From positions 1 through 14,733 of the forward strand of contig CAYWTY010000038.1 of NCBI GenBank assembly GCA_964461335.1: a DNA stretch of 14,733 nucleotides. Reading direction: 5' to 3'. The translations under genes were made by a program, and so were the position numbers. This stretch comes from JAKJBL01 sp964461335 (GTDB lineage: Bacteria > Bacillota > Clostridia > Christensenellales > CAG-138). Shown in pieces: positions 8,201 through 13,311 of the stretch (position 1 is its first letter; every line of letters begins with the position of its first letter). Under the pieces are notes generated by a model. The model saw only the letters and a program-made list of their open reading frames with translations, was not told the DNA's origin and searched no databases.

Positions 8201-9230
8201 TGTTGACACCCGCTTTACGGATAGCTCGGGCTATGCCATATTCACAGGGCTTGAAATGGGCACATACCGCATAAGCGAAGCTGCCGCGCCTTCAGGCTAT
8301 AAGCTTTGGGCAAACCCCATTGACTTTACGGTAGATGCTGAGGGTAACGTATTTGTCGGCGCTGCAGGCACGCCTCTTGAGCGCGTTGAAGATAATGTCT
8401 TTAAGGCGACAATTGTAAACCACCTTATAACGCGCGACTTTGCTGTTGAAAAGATAAGTTCGCAAACAGGCGAGCCGCTCTCAAACGCTGTATTTGAGCT
8501 TAATGGCATGGGCAAAACTTATACGCTTACAACAGGCGCTTTAGGAAGAAGCAGCGCAATTACTCTGCCGCTTGGGAGCTATACTCTGAGGGAGCTTAGC
8601 GCGCCGCTTGGGTATAAGCTTTTGCAGTCAACATATTCAATACTTGTTGAAGAGCAGGGCGTTCTTGCAGGCGGCAGGCTGCTCCCAACTTCTGGCGGGG
8701 TCTTTACGCTTAGGGTTGAAAATACGCCCCTTGAGCGCTATATGGTTTTAAGCAAGGTTGATGCAAATACAGGTGCAGCGCTTAGTGGAGCACAGTTTCG
8801 CGTTGTTAAGCGCGAAACTTCAGAGCGCTTCACGCTTACAACCGACAGCAGCGGCTTAACAAGCATTGCTTCGCTAACTGCCGGCATATACGACATTGTT
8901 GAGCTCAGCGCGCCAACAGGTTACCTTAGGCCGCTTCAGGGCTGGGCGCTTACAATAAGCGCGTCAGGCAGCTACACGCTTAACGGCAGCGGCGCAACCG
9001 CCTTTTACAACAACCAAAATGTGCTTGTTGTGCGCATAGCAAACACTAAAGGCGGAGGCGGCGGTGATAACGGAGAGCGCATCCCCCTTGGCCCGGGCAT
9101 TGCGAAAACAGGTCAAGGCGATATTAGCGGCACTTTGCTCTTAGGCGGCCTTGCAATGCTGTTTGCGCTTATTGCCCTGCTGCTTTTCTATGCGCTTGGC
9201 GACGACAGACGCAGACTATCCAGAATATAG
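2220..9230 (+). CDS. Giant SpaA/Cna_B-repeat cell-wall adhesin
   Basis: A 2336-residue surface protein. In order: signal peptide (1-32, ending ASA), acidic Pro/Glu-rich linker (about 55-95), a beta-rich N-terminal region likely to be the ligand-binding head (about 105-550, with the protein's only two Cys that I found), a Cna_B-like module (about 555-670, LLIKKAWND), then 15 SpaA-like modules starting near residues 675, 790, 902, 999, 1095, 1187, 1303, 1392, 1499, 1613, 1731, 1850, 1960, 2072 and 2173. Each shows a first-strand Lys, an E-box such as YKLVETKAPDGY, and a last-strand Asn, as needed for an internal Lys-Asn isopeptide bond. The end has a Gly-rich spacer, IAKTG (2294-2298), a hydrophobic helix (about 2303-2325) and a basic tail. 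The start has GAGAGG at 2205-2210. No pilin YPKN-type motif was seen, so a single anchored stalk is more likely than a polymerised pilus. Ligand unknown. Confidence 0.95.
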   Translation: MKTINKLRLSKQTIALLLALIMGFGHVMLASASENVLDADLAGNIISGTEQGNTQETGDPESEDDPEPNPPVETDEGEPETETPGTPELQGAPLDPMQNKGLMIEPLAAPLAGGLSNINISATVTKSTFVHSETTRLDVEMSLINEALGGFYNGLQIPITLPTFLVPNNLAGVIKDSPYLTAYTYDAATGIITFTVGNIAAGVNVVNMGFFVMLTVDTTGYEGGGTGTITIGSTTITVNVGDTGGSGSGDSWVKKGLFSNYKPGVTAGEAYVVEDRTKPLVYSINAKIDKFTAAEIEDGLHSQLVLCKPNGDTTGELKDFIMLLGPAGVAKAYGAPFPEGITAAPFGNGFKLKFTGAEIAGLPVTAVLEGSENYLYGPIENLTVRYAAKLKNTSYNGSISNSVSLTVDSTIKGTDSTEVLTYDTYALSVRKAIIEGEAEKSSIVIDESNATLKFRISLQQFGNGIASHPDSKVFVTDNLANCFSINTLSPSSEPFKLVESGSSIVKVVKNGTGTIPQGVYNLDFTVNVDMDKILRGTRRENRLSDDTVVYIYRKAELLIKKAWNDGSGTKGNVTFELRDGNTVIASATLLEGSAEASMKFSHETPNLKSGTHTYYLYEAVSETSSYSSAVPIPITITKGTENITFASSDSRMVIQASLGAYAEANFTNEKDSGVGSLKFIKKGKDGSTSVNITGGTFELYKVGGGGAQDTIVGLTVNGSNYEFGGTLTTFTVTSTSGVLINKLPYGTYYVKEVAAPLGYTISGNGKTGNVELKKTQKDKTAELTNTLFRGKISIIKKDQQNNTLDAIEFTLYKKENNNYQKILTGTTANGGKLEFTELLKGEYALQETQKTGYSGYFEKVNFIIDENGEAAVTSSVGVDGTITGGTSGKTITATWLNNKLFGSIKIIKTDAQSEGGSPTYLKGAQFALYTSQNATEPLQGPFTTDANGEVEFTNLPYGTYWVKELSAPEGYVVNVNNNRQAVLQAALLTQTWTNAPKKGEIKVIKKDAEAADKPLSGAVFELLSEVGIIRELTSNAQGKITFSDLAAGSYILREKQAPAGYIKSDEQRTFVIGEQNNASFIWEHTAEYTNARIKKTLRITKVDESGEKQQGAKFKLTGTDLAGKAITQEATTGSDGIAAFTNVPYGSYTITETLAPAGYALLAPVTAIVNAASTGEVIELSAVNKPYVLKVRKTDKGAGGQALALAGAEFNILAGSSYVVAVKLADGSYKYTGTASSQSDATSFATAGAEGSFTVTHLIANTYTLKETKAPEGYVLINETQNVTVSGTTALYERTFTNANIKGKLELLKVDGSDKRLEGIKFTITGASGTFVETTDRDGRITLNDLLFGEYSIVEDALTAPKGMVIEDDLKVNISENGATVKYSIVNRLITGNVKLNKTDTNGKALSGASFLLTPVDENGSVISNSVYYASSNSFGIAEFKNIPYGVYALTETFPPIGFAPSDIIRYVRIGDAPVSGSIINSLVEDNENITLVNSPLLGALKLLKKDGKGNELGGAEFALYKKQGTELLPVALKVLTGEGAGRFKYDGLGSEPTHFGTNAAGEAHIGVIPYGEYEVHEVSAPEGYAPGIEKAFTIMNSGSEVSITMVNEEILGSIMVEKADINDPTKLLIGAQIHVYKRNEAGEPINSLGEPIANGEFLANTPLFSAATGLDGRALISSIPLGKYVAVEVAPPQGYELDGERVQPFDITAENAQKSPYALKLTFKNTPSQYSLKIYKAEKGKGFVLGNESLNGARFLVTNSATGFSRVVETGKVFAMLVKEIDGSPVYTEEVTDGEAGIALLLGIPKGNYKVRELTPPEGFAADIDEHSVTVNTHGAAAEITIENTLVLGSVKLIKLDEAGEPLEGAMFELRDAKNNVITLRKGTVSDGYDYMLDAAGSITTLYAGELTIGGLIAGTYKLVETKAPDGYVRLDEERVFTIDAGNFESTFEVRITNVKRQTAVSILKVDAANHSLHLGGAKFELSRRQQNNTHILVDTRFTDSSGYAIFTGLEMGTYRISEAAAPSGYKLWANPIDFTVDAEGNVFVGAAGTPLERVEDNVFKATIVNHLITRDFAVEKISSQTGEPLSNAVFELNGMGKTYTLTTGALGRSSAITLPLGSYTLRELSAPLGYKLLQSTYSILVEEQGVLAGGRLLPTSGGVFTLRVENTPLERYMVLSKVDANTGAALSGAQFRVVKRETSERFTLTTDSSGLTSIASLTAGIYDIVELSAPTGYLRPLQGWALTISASGSYTLNGSGATAFYNNQNVLVVRIANTKGGGGGDNGERIPLGPGIAKTGQGDISGTLLLGGLAMLFALIALLLFYALGDDRRRLSRI

Positions 9231-9256
9231 CAGCACAAGCTCACCGTTAAATCATG

Positions 9257-9282
9257 CGCCCCTCTATATGGGGGGCGTTTTT
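9257..9282 (+). terminator. Rho-independent terminator of adhesin operon
   Basis: CGCCCCTC (9257-9264) pairs with GGGGGGCG (9270-9277) through eight pairs, one a G-U, around a five-base TATAT loop, followed by TTTTT (9278-9282). It lies 26 bases after the adhesin stop. Confidence 0.92.
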
Positions 9283-9329
9283 CATGAATTGAGGCGCTGC
9301 AAAATGGGGCAGGGCTGAGCATAAACTTA

Positions 9330-9415
9330 TAACGCCCTAAACCCCAAATATCTTATGCTCGCTAAAGCCACCCTTGCGGGACTTCACGCGTACGATAACC
9401 GGCTTCGGTAAATGC
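9330..9415. repeat. Direct repeat, copy 1 (NUMOD1-gene tail)
   Basis: This 86-base segment is repeated in the same orientation at 11925-12010 with 11 mismatches and no gaps. The two copies bracket the small hypothetical gene, the DUF4362-like lipoprotein gene and the serpin gene. Confidence 0.85.
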
Positions 9416-9459
9416 GGCATATACCGATACATAACCCTATAATTCCACAATATTCTGTG
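9337..9459 (-). pseudogene. 3' remnant of a NUMOD1-like gene
   Basis: Read on the minus strand, the last 40 codons of an open frame end in a peptide closely like the C-terminus of the gene at 11932-12258: HLPKPVIVRVKSRKGGF here against HLPKQVSVRVKSRLSGF there, with the stop at the same place. At DNA level 9330-9415 and 11925-12010 match at 75 of 86 positions without gaps. An in-frame stop (9460-9462) precedes it and the NUMOD1 core is missing, so this is a broken copy. Similarity fades beyond 9415. Confidence 0.75.
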
Positions 9460-9564
9460 TTACAATCCGAACAATGATGTCCTTATCTCTTATTAAAGTT
9501 CCAACACACCCATGCCCTGATGCGCGAACTCCTGCGCAACACAGCTTGAGAGAGGAATAATTCA

Positions 9565-9804
9565 ATGCCTACATACAAAGCTAAAATTATTCTACGCTCT
9601 GATGCAAGAGATGCTCTTAGCAGTATCCTTGATGATATTGGGCAGCAATCTTCTAATAGGTACTTTGAGTCCGAGTATGAAGAATTTATCGCAAACAGCC
9701 GCCATGAAGTAATAGATGTGATAATAGATAAATACGAAAACAGGCTTGAAGGTGGTTATACCAGTGCTGCGGTAATCTTTACGGATGACTCACCGCTTGC
9801 ATAA
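9565..9804 (+). CDS. Hypothetical 79-residue protein
   Basis: I do not recognise this protein. It is a small soluble acidic polypeptide without signal peptide, membrane helix or cysteine. A Tyr/Glu-rich middle (YFESEYEEFI, about residues 33-42) leads into a likely helix (EVIDVIIDKYENRL, 48-61). The start is well supported by GAGAGAGGA at 9548-9556, eight bases before the ATG, and the composition is protein-like, so I take it as real. It stands alone on the plus strand between the broken NUMOD1 tail and the convergent lipoprotein gene. Function unknown. Confidence 0.7.
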   Translation: MPTYKAKIILRSDARDALSSILDDIGQQSSNRYFESEYEEFIANSRHEVIDVIIDKYENRLEGGYTSAAVIFTDDSPLA

Positions 9805-9935
9805 CCCAGCAGAATTCGCATTAGACCTGTGGCTAGAATCATAACAGGAGCAACCGCCAAAACGCTCGGCAGTTCAACCCAAAAAGGTTAAGACTTTAGC
9901 CGTATTTCCATTTAGCTCCTTTAGGCAGAAGGGTT

Positions 9936-10502
9936 TTATTCAGGCTTGGAGGGTGTATAATAAAGCAAATACCCGTCTAGACCTTTATCGTAGCGCTCGT
10001 CTGTTATTTCTTCATCATTAGTTAAAAATACATAAATGACGCCTTCCCTGTTATACTCGAGCATGTGCTCATATTCATTCTTTGAAATCTTTTGTTCGCC
10101 AAAGGCATCACGCGTTGTATCGTTAAAAACGGTAAACTTGTTTGCGTCAAAGATGATATCCGAAATAATCGGGTCGCCTTCTACAGTATACTGAACCATG
10201 CGAATTGCAGCACTCTTCTTTGAAGTTACAGCGCTAATAAATTCGGTTAGCTTTTCTTCGTTGCTGATTTGTCCGTGAACATTAACATAGTCGCCGTTTG
10301 TTATAGCTTCATCTGGCGGGTACTTTTTAGGAAGTTCGGCCAATTTGATTTTAGCAGTGAACTCTTTGTCTGCGTAAAAGTAAAGTTCATCATTAACCAT
10401 AACAGAGGGTGAAAGCGCGTTTGGCGTATCAGGGGGCCTGCTGCACCCTAACAGCAAACAGGCACATGCAGCGGCCAGTATTAACAATGGCTTAATCTTC
10501 AC
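9936..10502 (-). CDS. Putative lipoprotein, DUF4362-like
   Basis: A 188-residue predicted lipoprotein. The signal peptide (MKIKPLLILAAACACLLLGC) ends in a lipobox LLGC, with the lipid-bearing Cys at residue 20 from the chosen start. The central part, NGDYVNVHG followed by a helix (NEEKLTEFISAV), YTVEGDPIISDIIFD, then NDTTRDAFG, matches the pattern I associate with DUF4362 proteins of Firmicutes, whose role is unknown. A GTG at 10511 in the same frame is possible, but the ribosome site AAAGG fits the GTG at 10502 much better. The serpin gene ends 40 bases upstream on the same strand with no terminator visible, so the two are probably cotranscribed and both products sit on the outer face of the membrane. 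Confidence 0.8.
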   Translation of the reverse strand: MKIKPLLILAAACACLLLGCSRPPDTPNALSPSVMVNDELYFYADKEFTAKIKLAELPKKYPPDEAITNGDYVNVHGQISNEEKLTEFISAVTSKKSAAIRMVQYTVEGDPIISDIIFDANKFTVFNDTTRDAFGEQKISKNEYEHMLEYNREGVIYVFLTNDEEITDERYDKGLDGYLLYYTPSKPE

Positions 10503-10542
10503 AAAGAGCACACCTTTCTATCTTTAAATAGCCGCCTGTTCT

Positions 10543-11805
10543 TCAATAAGCTAAATCCGCAACTGCTCCTATGAATACAGGCAGATTTGCTTCGCAGTCA
10601 ATCAGCATGTATATAAAGGGGCGGTCAAGGTATACAGTTTTGGTTTCCTGGGGCTCCATAGCTGAGCCGCACTCTGCTTCAACTATAGTCGCTGCACCGG
10701 CTTTTGTCCCTTTTTCGTCTACAGCAATAAATGTTTTGTGCAGCACGCGGCTTATAAAGATGCTGCCTGCTGTTGAAGAACCAATCCCCGAAAAATCAGA
10801 CACTCTATTATCAAAAGCATCAGTCATACCCATTGCTTTTAATATTTCGCTCATCTCAACGCTGTATTCGCTTGAAAACTTGGGGATTGCAGCATTCACC
10901 TGCACATCAGCGGGGTTTGTGAGCATTGATAAAAGCTTCTCGCCTGTTAAAGAGGCGGCATAATCGTGTACGCTCATACCCTCATTGGGCAACAAGGCGG
11001 CAAAGGCATATTTACGGTCTGCATAATATTTTATAAAACCCGTCGCGCCTTTATCCTCAAGATATTTATGCTCAAGAGAATACATAAATTCTGCCTGCTG
11101 CTCTATCCCGCTCCCTTTTGCGAACACGCCATCGCGCACCTGATAATCATAATAAACGCGCTCCCATTCGGCATCAAACGCTAGGGCATTAACAAGGTAC
11201 ATCACAGCTTCTTTTGGGATGCTTTCGAGTATGTCTTTTATCATGCCGTCAGTATTCTTTTCAACCCATCCGTTTATATCACGCAGCGTTGAGTTATTAA
11301 AAGGCGCTTTATACAATCCAGCCCCGAAAAAATCCGCGTTGACTTGCAGAAAATCAGGTTTAACTGTAAAGCTCTTATCGTCCTTAAACCAAATTGAGTT
11401 AGCTATGCTGAGTTTGTACTTATCTGCTGAGGGCAGCGCCTTTTTATAAGCATAAAGATAATGATTGAGCTCGCCAACAGAAAGCCCAAACATTTCTTCC
11501 ATCTGCAGGAGCGTTTGGCCTTTTGCCCCGTTTGCAGTCATGGCAAGTGCGCTAAGCACTGACAACGGCGAAACCAGTACATTCTTTCCATCCTCAACGC
11601 TTTGCTCGAACAAGCGTAGAGCAAATTCCGAAGCTTCAACAGCCCCCTTGCCCGAAATATCCGCATTCGTGCTTATGGTGCTGGCTTTTATGCCTTGCAT
11701 TAAGTCCGAAGCCTGCGCAGAAGCAGTGGCACAGCCGGTTAGGGTAAGCAAAGCAGCTGATGCAATTATAAAACACAGCACAGCGGCAAAAATCCGTTTC
11801 TTCAT
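10543..11805 (-). CDS. Lipoprotein serpin (serine/cysteine protease inhibitor)
   Basis: A 420-residue serpin, full length for the family, with an N-terminal lipoprotein signal (lipobox LTGC, lipid Cys25). Family landmarks are NVLVSPLSV (75-83), the breach/shutter part VNALAFDAEW (205-214) and the signature around DRPFIYMLID (394-403). The hinge of the reactive-centre loop, EKGTKAGAAT (364-373), keeps the Gly, Thr and small residues typical of inhibitory serpins, so a suicide-substrate inhibitor is expected, not a non-inhibitory relative. The scissile bond should lie near ECGSAME (377-383), but the loop is some five residues longer than in alpha-1-antitrypsin, so P1 is uncertain. AAGGAG at 11814-11819 supports the start. 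Surface display next to an adhesin locus suggests defence against host or neighbour proteases; the target is not shown by the sequence. Confidence 0.95.
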   Translation of the reverse strand: MKKRIFAAVLCFIIASAALLTLTGCATASAQASDLMQGIKASTISTNADISGKGAVEASEFALRLFEQSVEDGKNVLVSPLSVLSALAMTANGAKGQTLLQMEEMFGLSVGELNHYLYAYKKALPSADKYKLSIANSIWFKDDKSFTVKPDFLQVNADFFGAGLYKAPFNNSTLRDINGWVEKNTDGMIKDILESIPKEAVMYLVNALAFDAEWERVYYDYQVRDGVFAKGSGIEQQAEFMYSLEHKYLEDKGATGFIKYYADRKYAFAALLPNEGMSVHDYAASLTGEKLLSMLTNPADVQVNAAIPKFSSEYSVEMSEILKAMGMTDAFDNRVSDFSGIGSSTAGSIFISRVLHKTFIAVDEKGTKAGAATIVEAECGSAMEPQETKTVYLDRPFIYMLIDCEANLPVFIGAVADLAY

Positions 11806-11835
11806 TTTATCTTCTCCTTGTTGTAGCTCTTACTG

Positions 11836-11841
11836 ATTATA
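11836..11841 (-). promoter_or_regulatory. -10 box of the serpin operon
   Basis: A perfect TATAAT on the minus strand, 31 bases upstream of the serpin start. At 17-bp spacing the -35 position reads GAACTT, a poor match, so the promoter may be weak or activator dependent. Confidence 0.5.
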
Positions 11842-11854
11842 ACGCAAGAATACT

Positions 11855-11879
11855 AAAAAAGTTCCGAAGAGAAGGAAAC
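11855..11879 (-). terminator. Possible weak terminator after the NUMOD1 gene
   Basis: On the minus strand GTTTCC and GGAAC form a five-pair stem with one bulged T and an eight-base loop, followed at once by six T (top-strand A at 11855-11860). The stem is weak, but it lies 53 bases after the NUMOD1 gene stop and just ahead of the serpin promoter. Confidence 0.35.
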
Positions 11880-11924
11880 CCTAGAATGCGCCATAAGCGA
11901 CCGCCAATTATTCATATACCTCGG

Positions 11925-12010
11925 TAACGCCCTAAACCCCAACAAGCTCATGCTCGCTAAAGCCACTCAAGCGAGACTTCACACGTACGCTAACCTGCTT
12001 CGGTAAATGC
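11925..12010. repeat. Direct repeat, copy 2 (NUMOD1-gene tail)
   Basis: Partner of 9330-9415 (75 of 86 bases identical, same orientation). Here it is the 3' end of the complete-looking NUMOD1-like gene plus seven bases beyond the stop. Confidence 0.85.
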
Positions 12011-12258
12011 TCCACGTACGACCACTTCATGCGCCCAGCTGTTGTTGCTCTACCCCTGCAGCAATTTACAATGCTGCTCTTGGACACTTTGGTGCTCACG
12101 CTTGCTTCTGCGACCGAGCTGTAGATTGTGCCCGTAGTGATGCATATAACTGGCTTGCATCGGTATTCAACTGTGCTCACAGCCTCACTAAGCTTGGAAC
12201 CTTTGACCGAACTCACCCGAGGTAAGTGGCAATAAACACCGAATAAGTAATCTTGCAT
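11932..12258 (-). CDS. NUMOD1-like DNA-binding domain protein
   Basis: A 108-residue protein whose middle (residues 35-81) resembles NUMOD1, the small helical DNA-binding module found beside HNH or GIY-YIG homing-endonuclease domains: KPVICITTGTIYSSVAEAS, then a second helix, then CCRGRATTAG and a closing KWSYVE. No HNH or GIY-YIG nuclease motif is present, so this is either a stand-alone DNA binder or the surviving part of a homing endonuclease. The frame is open from an ATG at 12297, but that has no ribosome site; the ATG at 12258 has GGGGG at 12263-12267 and a TATAAT on the minus strand at 12274-12279. That -10 would place the transcript start almost at the ribosome site, so the start is moderately sure. 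A broken relative of its C-terminus lies at 9337-9459. Confidence 0.6.
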   Translation of the reverse strand: MQDYLFGVYCHLPRVSSVKGSKLSEAVSTVEYRCKPVICITTGTIYSSVAEASVSTKVSKSSIVNCCRGRATTAGRMKWSYVEHLPKQVSVRVKSRLSGFSEHELVGV

Positions 12259-12319
12259 TTTACCCCCAATATCATTATACCACGCTTCACGATACATAAG
12301 TGACGCATGTTTACGCCAC

Positions 12320-12670
12320 TTATCTCAACTTTGGGCAACTGTGGCTATTTTCGATGAAAGTAATTGACTTGCTGAACCTGTCAATAGCCTTGCCCTCAAT
12401 TCGCATAACCTGACTTCTGCTATAGCGTAACTTTGCACAGATTTCAGGAAACCCGAGCAACGCCTGCATGCCAGCACGCTCAATAAGTCTCTTAGCACGC
12501 TTTTTAATAGTGCACTCGCACTCTTTCATGCGCTCAATGCTCTCGCTATCAATCACCGCTGCCCATCCCATCCCGTTGCAGGAGCTGCATGCGCAAGACT
12601 CCTGCGGGGAGTTTTGTGAAATCGAGATTCGGCTTAGGATTGATTTCGTTATTTCGTCCGCTCTGTTCAA
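12320..12670 (-). CDS. Phage ORF: DnaC-type N-terminus joined to ArpU-like HTH
   Basis: A 116-residue protein that looks like a join of two phage proteins. Residues 1-68 resemble the N-terminus of phage DnaC-like helicase loaders: a zinc-type cluster CACSSCNGMGW, then CECTIKKRAKRLIERAGM. The ATPase core (Walker A and B) that should follow is missing. Residues 71-98 instead read GFPEICAKLRYSRSQVMRIEG, like the C-terminal HTH of ArpU/DUF1492 phage late regulators. An in-frame deletion between two early phage genes would explain this; it is inference. The start is a TTG with a strong AAAGGAG at 12678-12684, seven bases away. It overlaps the replisome-organizer 3' frame by 122 bases in another frame. 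Confidence 0.65.
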   Translation of the reverse strand: MNRADEITKSILSRISISQNSPQESCACSSCNGMGWAAVIDSESIERMKECECTIKKRAKRLIERAGMQALLGFPEICAKLRYSRSQVMRIEGKAIDRFSKSITFIENSHSCPKLR

Positions 12671-12878
12671 TTTCAGTCTCCTTTATTTCAAATACGCCTC
12701 TCCACCCGCGCTCTATGGATTGATTGAGAATTGCAATCTTCGATTGCTCATTACCGCCCGAGAGCCTATCAAGTTTGTCGTGAATTAATTGCTCCGCTCT
12801 TTCGGTCAAAGGTGCCTTAATCTTTTTGCGCATTTCTTTGAAATCTTCAAAGGCATTTTCGAAACCCCTTACGTACTC

Positions 12879-12924
12879 TTTCTTATCTTTCTTATCTTTC
12901 TTATCTTTCTTTATCTTTCTTATC
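12879..12924 (-). repeat. 9-bp tandem repeats GATAAGAAA encoding Lys/Asp linker
   Basis: On the minus strand five units of GATAAGAAA run from 12924 to 12879; the second has one extra A (GATAAAGAAA). In the frame of the C-terminal half the last three units read DKK three times. The extra A is needed: without it that frame would hit a TAA just after the tract. Confidence 0.85.
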
Positions 12925-12930
12925 TTTCTT

Positions 12931-13299
12931 TCATTGTTGTCGCTCGCTTGTCGCTCGATTGTCGCTCGATTGTCGCTCGATTGTCGCTCCTTGATATTTA
13001 TCGTAATTATTCACAGTAATTATGCTGTATTGCGCGGTTGATTGCTTTGTCACCTCGCCTGTCGATTCAAGTTTTTTTAATGCAGTTCGGATACTTCTTA
13101 CCGACAACCCAGTTTCCATGTGAAGAGTGTCATAACTGCACACCCGCTGCCCTCTTTTAACCACAACCCCACGCCAACTTCGCTCATCATAATTAGCTGT
13201 CAGAAGCAAGTGTAAGAACAACCGCATCGTATTGATATCGTCGTACCACTCCCACTTGAGCATTGACCTGTGCACCTTTATAAAGCCCTGCTCTACCAT
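12931..13299 (-). CDS. Phage replisome organizer, N-terminal wHTH half
   Basis: A 122-residue product carrying the N-terminal winged-helix domain of phage replisome organizers: GFIKVHRSMLKWEWYDD, RLFLHLLLTANY, then the recognition-helix region LSVRSIRTALKKLESTGEVTKQ and ITVNNYDKYQ. These proteins bind the phage origin and recruit helicase and loader. The frame then enters the 11-bp repeat and ends at TGA (12931-12933), so the C-terminal half is lost in this state. I chose the ATG at 13299, which has AAGGGG eight bases upstream; an in-frame TTG at 13305 is too close to that site. The ribosome site overlaps the stop of the gene before it, so the two are likely coupled. Either a truncated wHTH protein is made, or this is the off state of a frame-switching gene. 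Confidence 0.8.
   Translation of the reverse strand: MVEQGFIKVHRSMLKWEWYDDINTMRLFLHLLLTANYDERSWRGVVVKRGQRVCSYDTLHMETGLSVRSIRTALKKLESTGEVTKQSTAQYSIITVNNYDKYQGATIERQSSDNRATSERQQ
12937..12989 (-). repeat. 11-bp tandem repeats GAGCGACAATC inside replisome gene
   Basis: On the minus strand three perfect units (12989-12979, 12978-12968, 12967-12957), a fourth with one change (12956-12946, GAGCGACAAGC) and a nine-base partial fifth (12945-12937). As 11 is not a multiple of three, every unit rotates the frame; three units encode the 11-residue period ERQSSDNRATI in any frame, with no stop in any frame. A change in unit number alters the downstream frame. Confidence 0.92.
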
Positions 13300-13311
13300 C
13301 AGCAATACCCC

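Larger units (their letters stand above)
12549..13010 (-). pseudogene. Replisome organizer, 3' half (out of frame)
   Basis: This frame is open from 13010 to a stop at 12549 and holds the C-terminal half of a phage replisome-organizer (DnaD-like) protein. It reads through a Lys/Asp linker (DKK repeats) into the block RGFENAFEDFKEMRKKIK, then APLTERAEQLIHDKL, then LNQSIERGWRGVF, which is the typical end of these proteins. There is no start with a ribosome site in this frame; the ATG at 12833 lacks one. It is out of register with the N-terminal half because of the 11-bp repeat tract at 12937-12989. One extra 11-bp unit would give a continuous 253-residue protein from 13299. The last roughly 40 codons overlap the next gene. 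Confidence 0.75.

Noticed and set aside
8670..8690. LPTSG inside the adhesin as a sorting motif
   Set aside because: It lies within a SpaA-like module with no following membrane helix or basic tail; the C-terminal IAKTG has both.
9852..9874. Hairpin AACCGCC / GGCAGTT as a terminator between convergent genes
   Set aside because: One mismatch in a short stem and no T tract on either side.
10571..11836. Several plus-strand frames across the serpin gene
   Set aside because: Antisense shadows of a well-supported serpin.
12937..12989. CRISPR array or origin iterons
   Set aside because: The units are contiguous 11-mers without spacers and lie inside a coding frame; iteron function cannot be excluded but nothing supports it.
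12789..13041. Plus-strand open frames rich in Phe/Leu/Ser
   Set aside because: They are reverse-strand readings of the repeat tracts in the replisome organizer and have no start signals.
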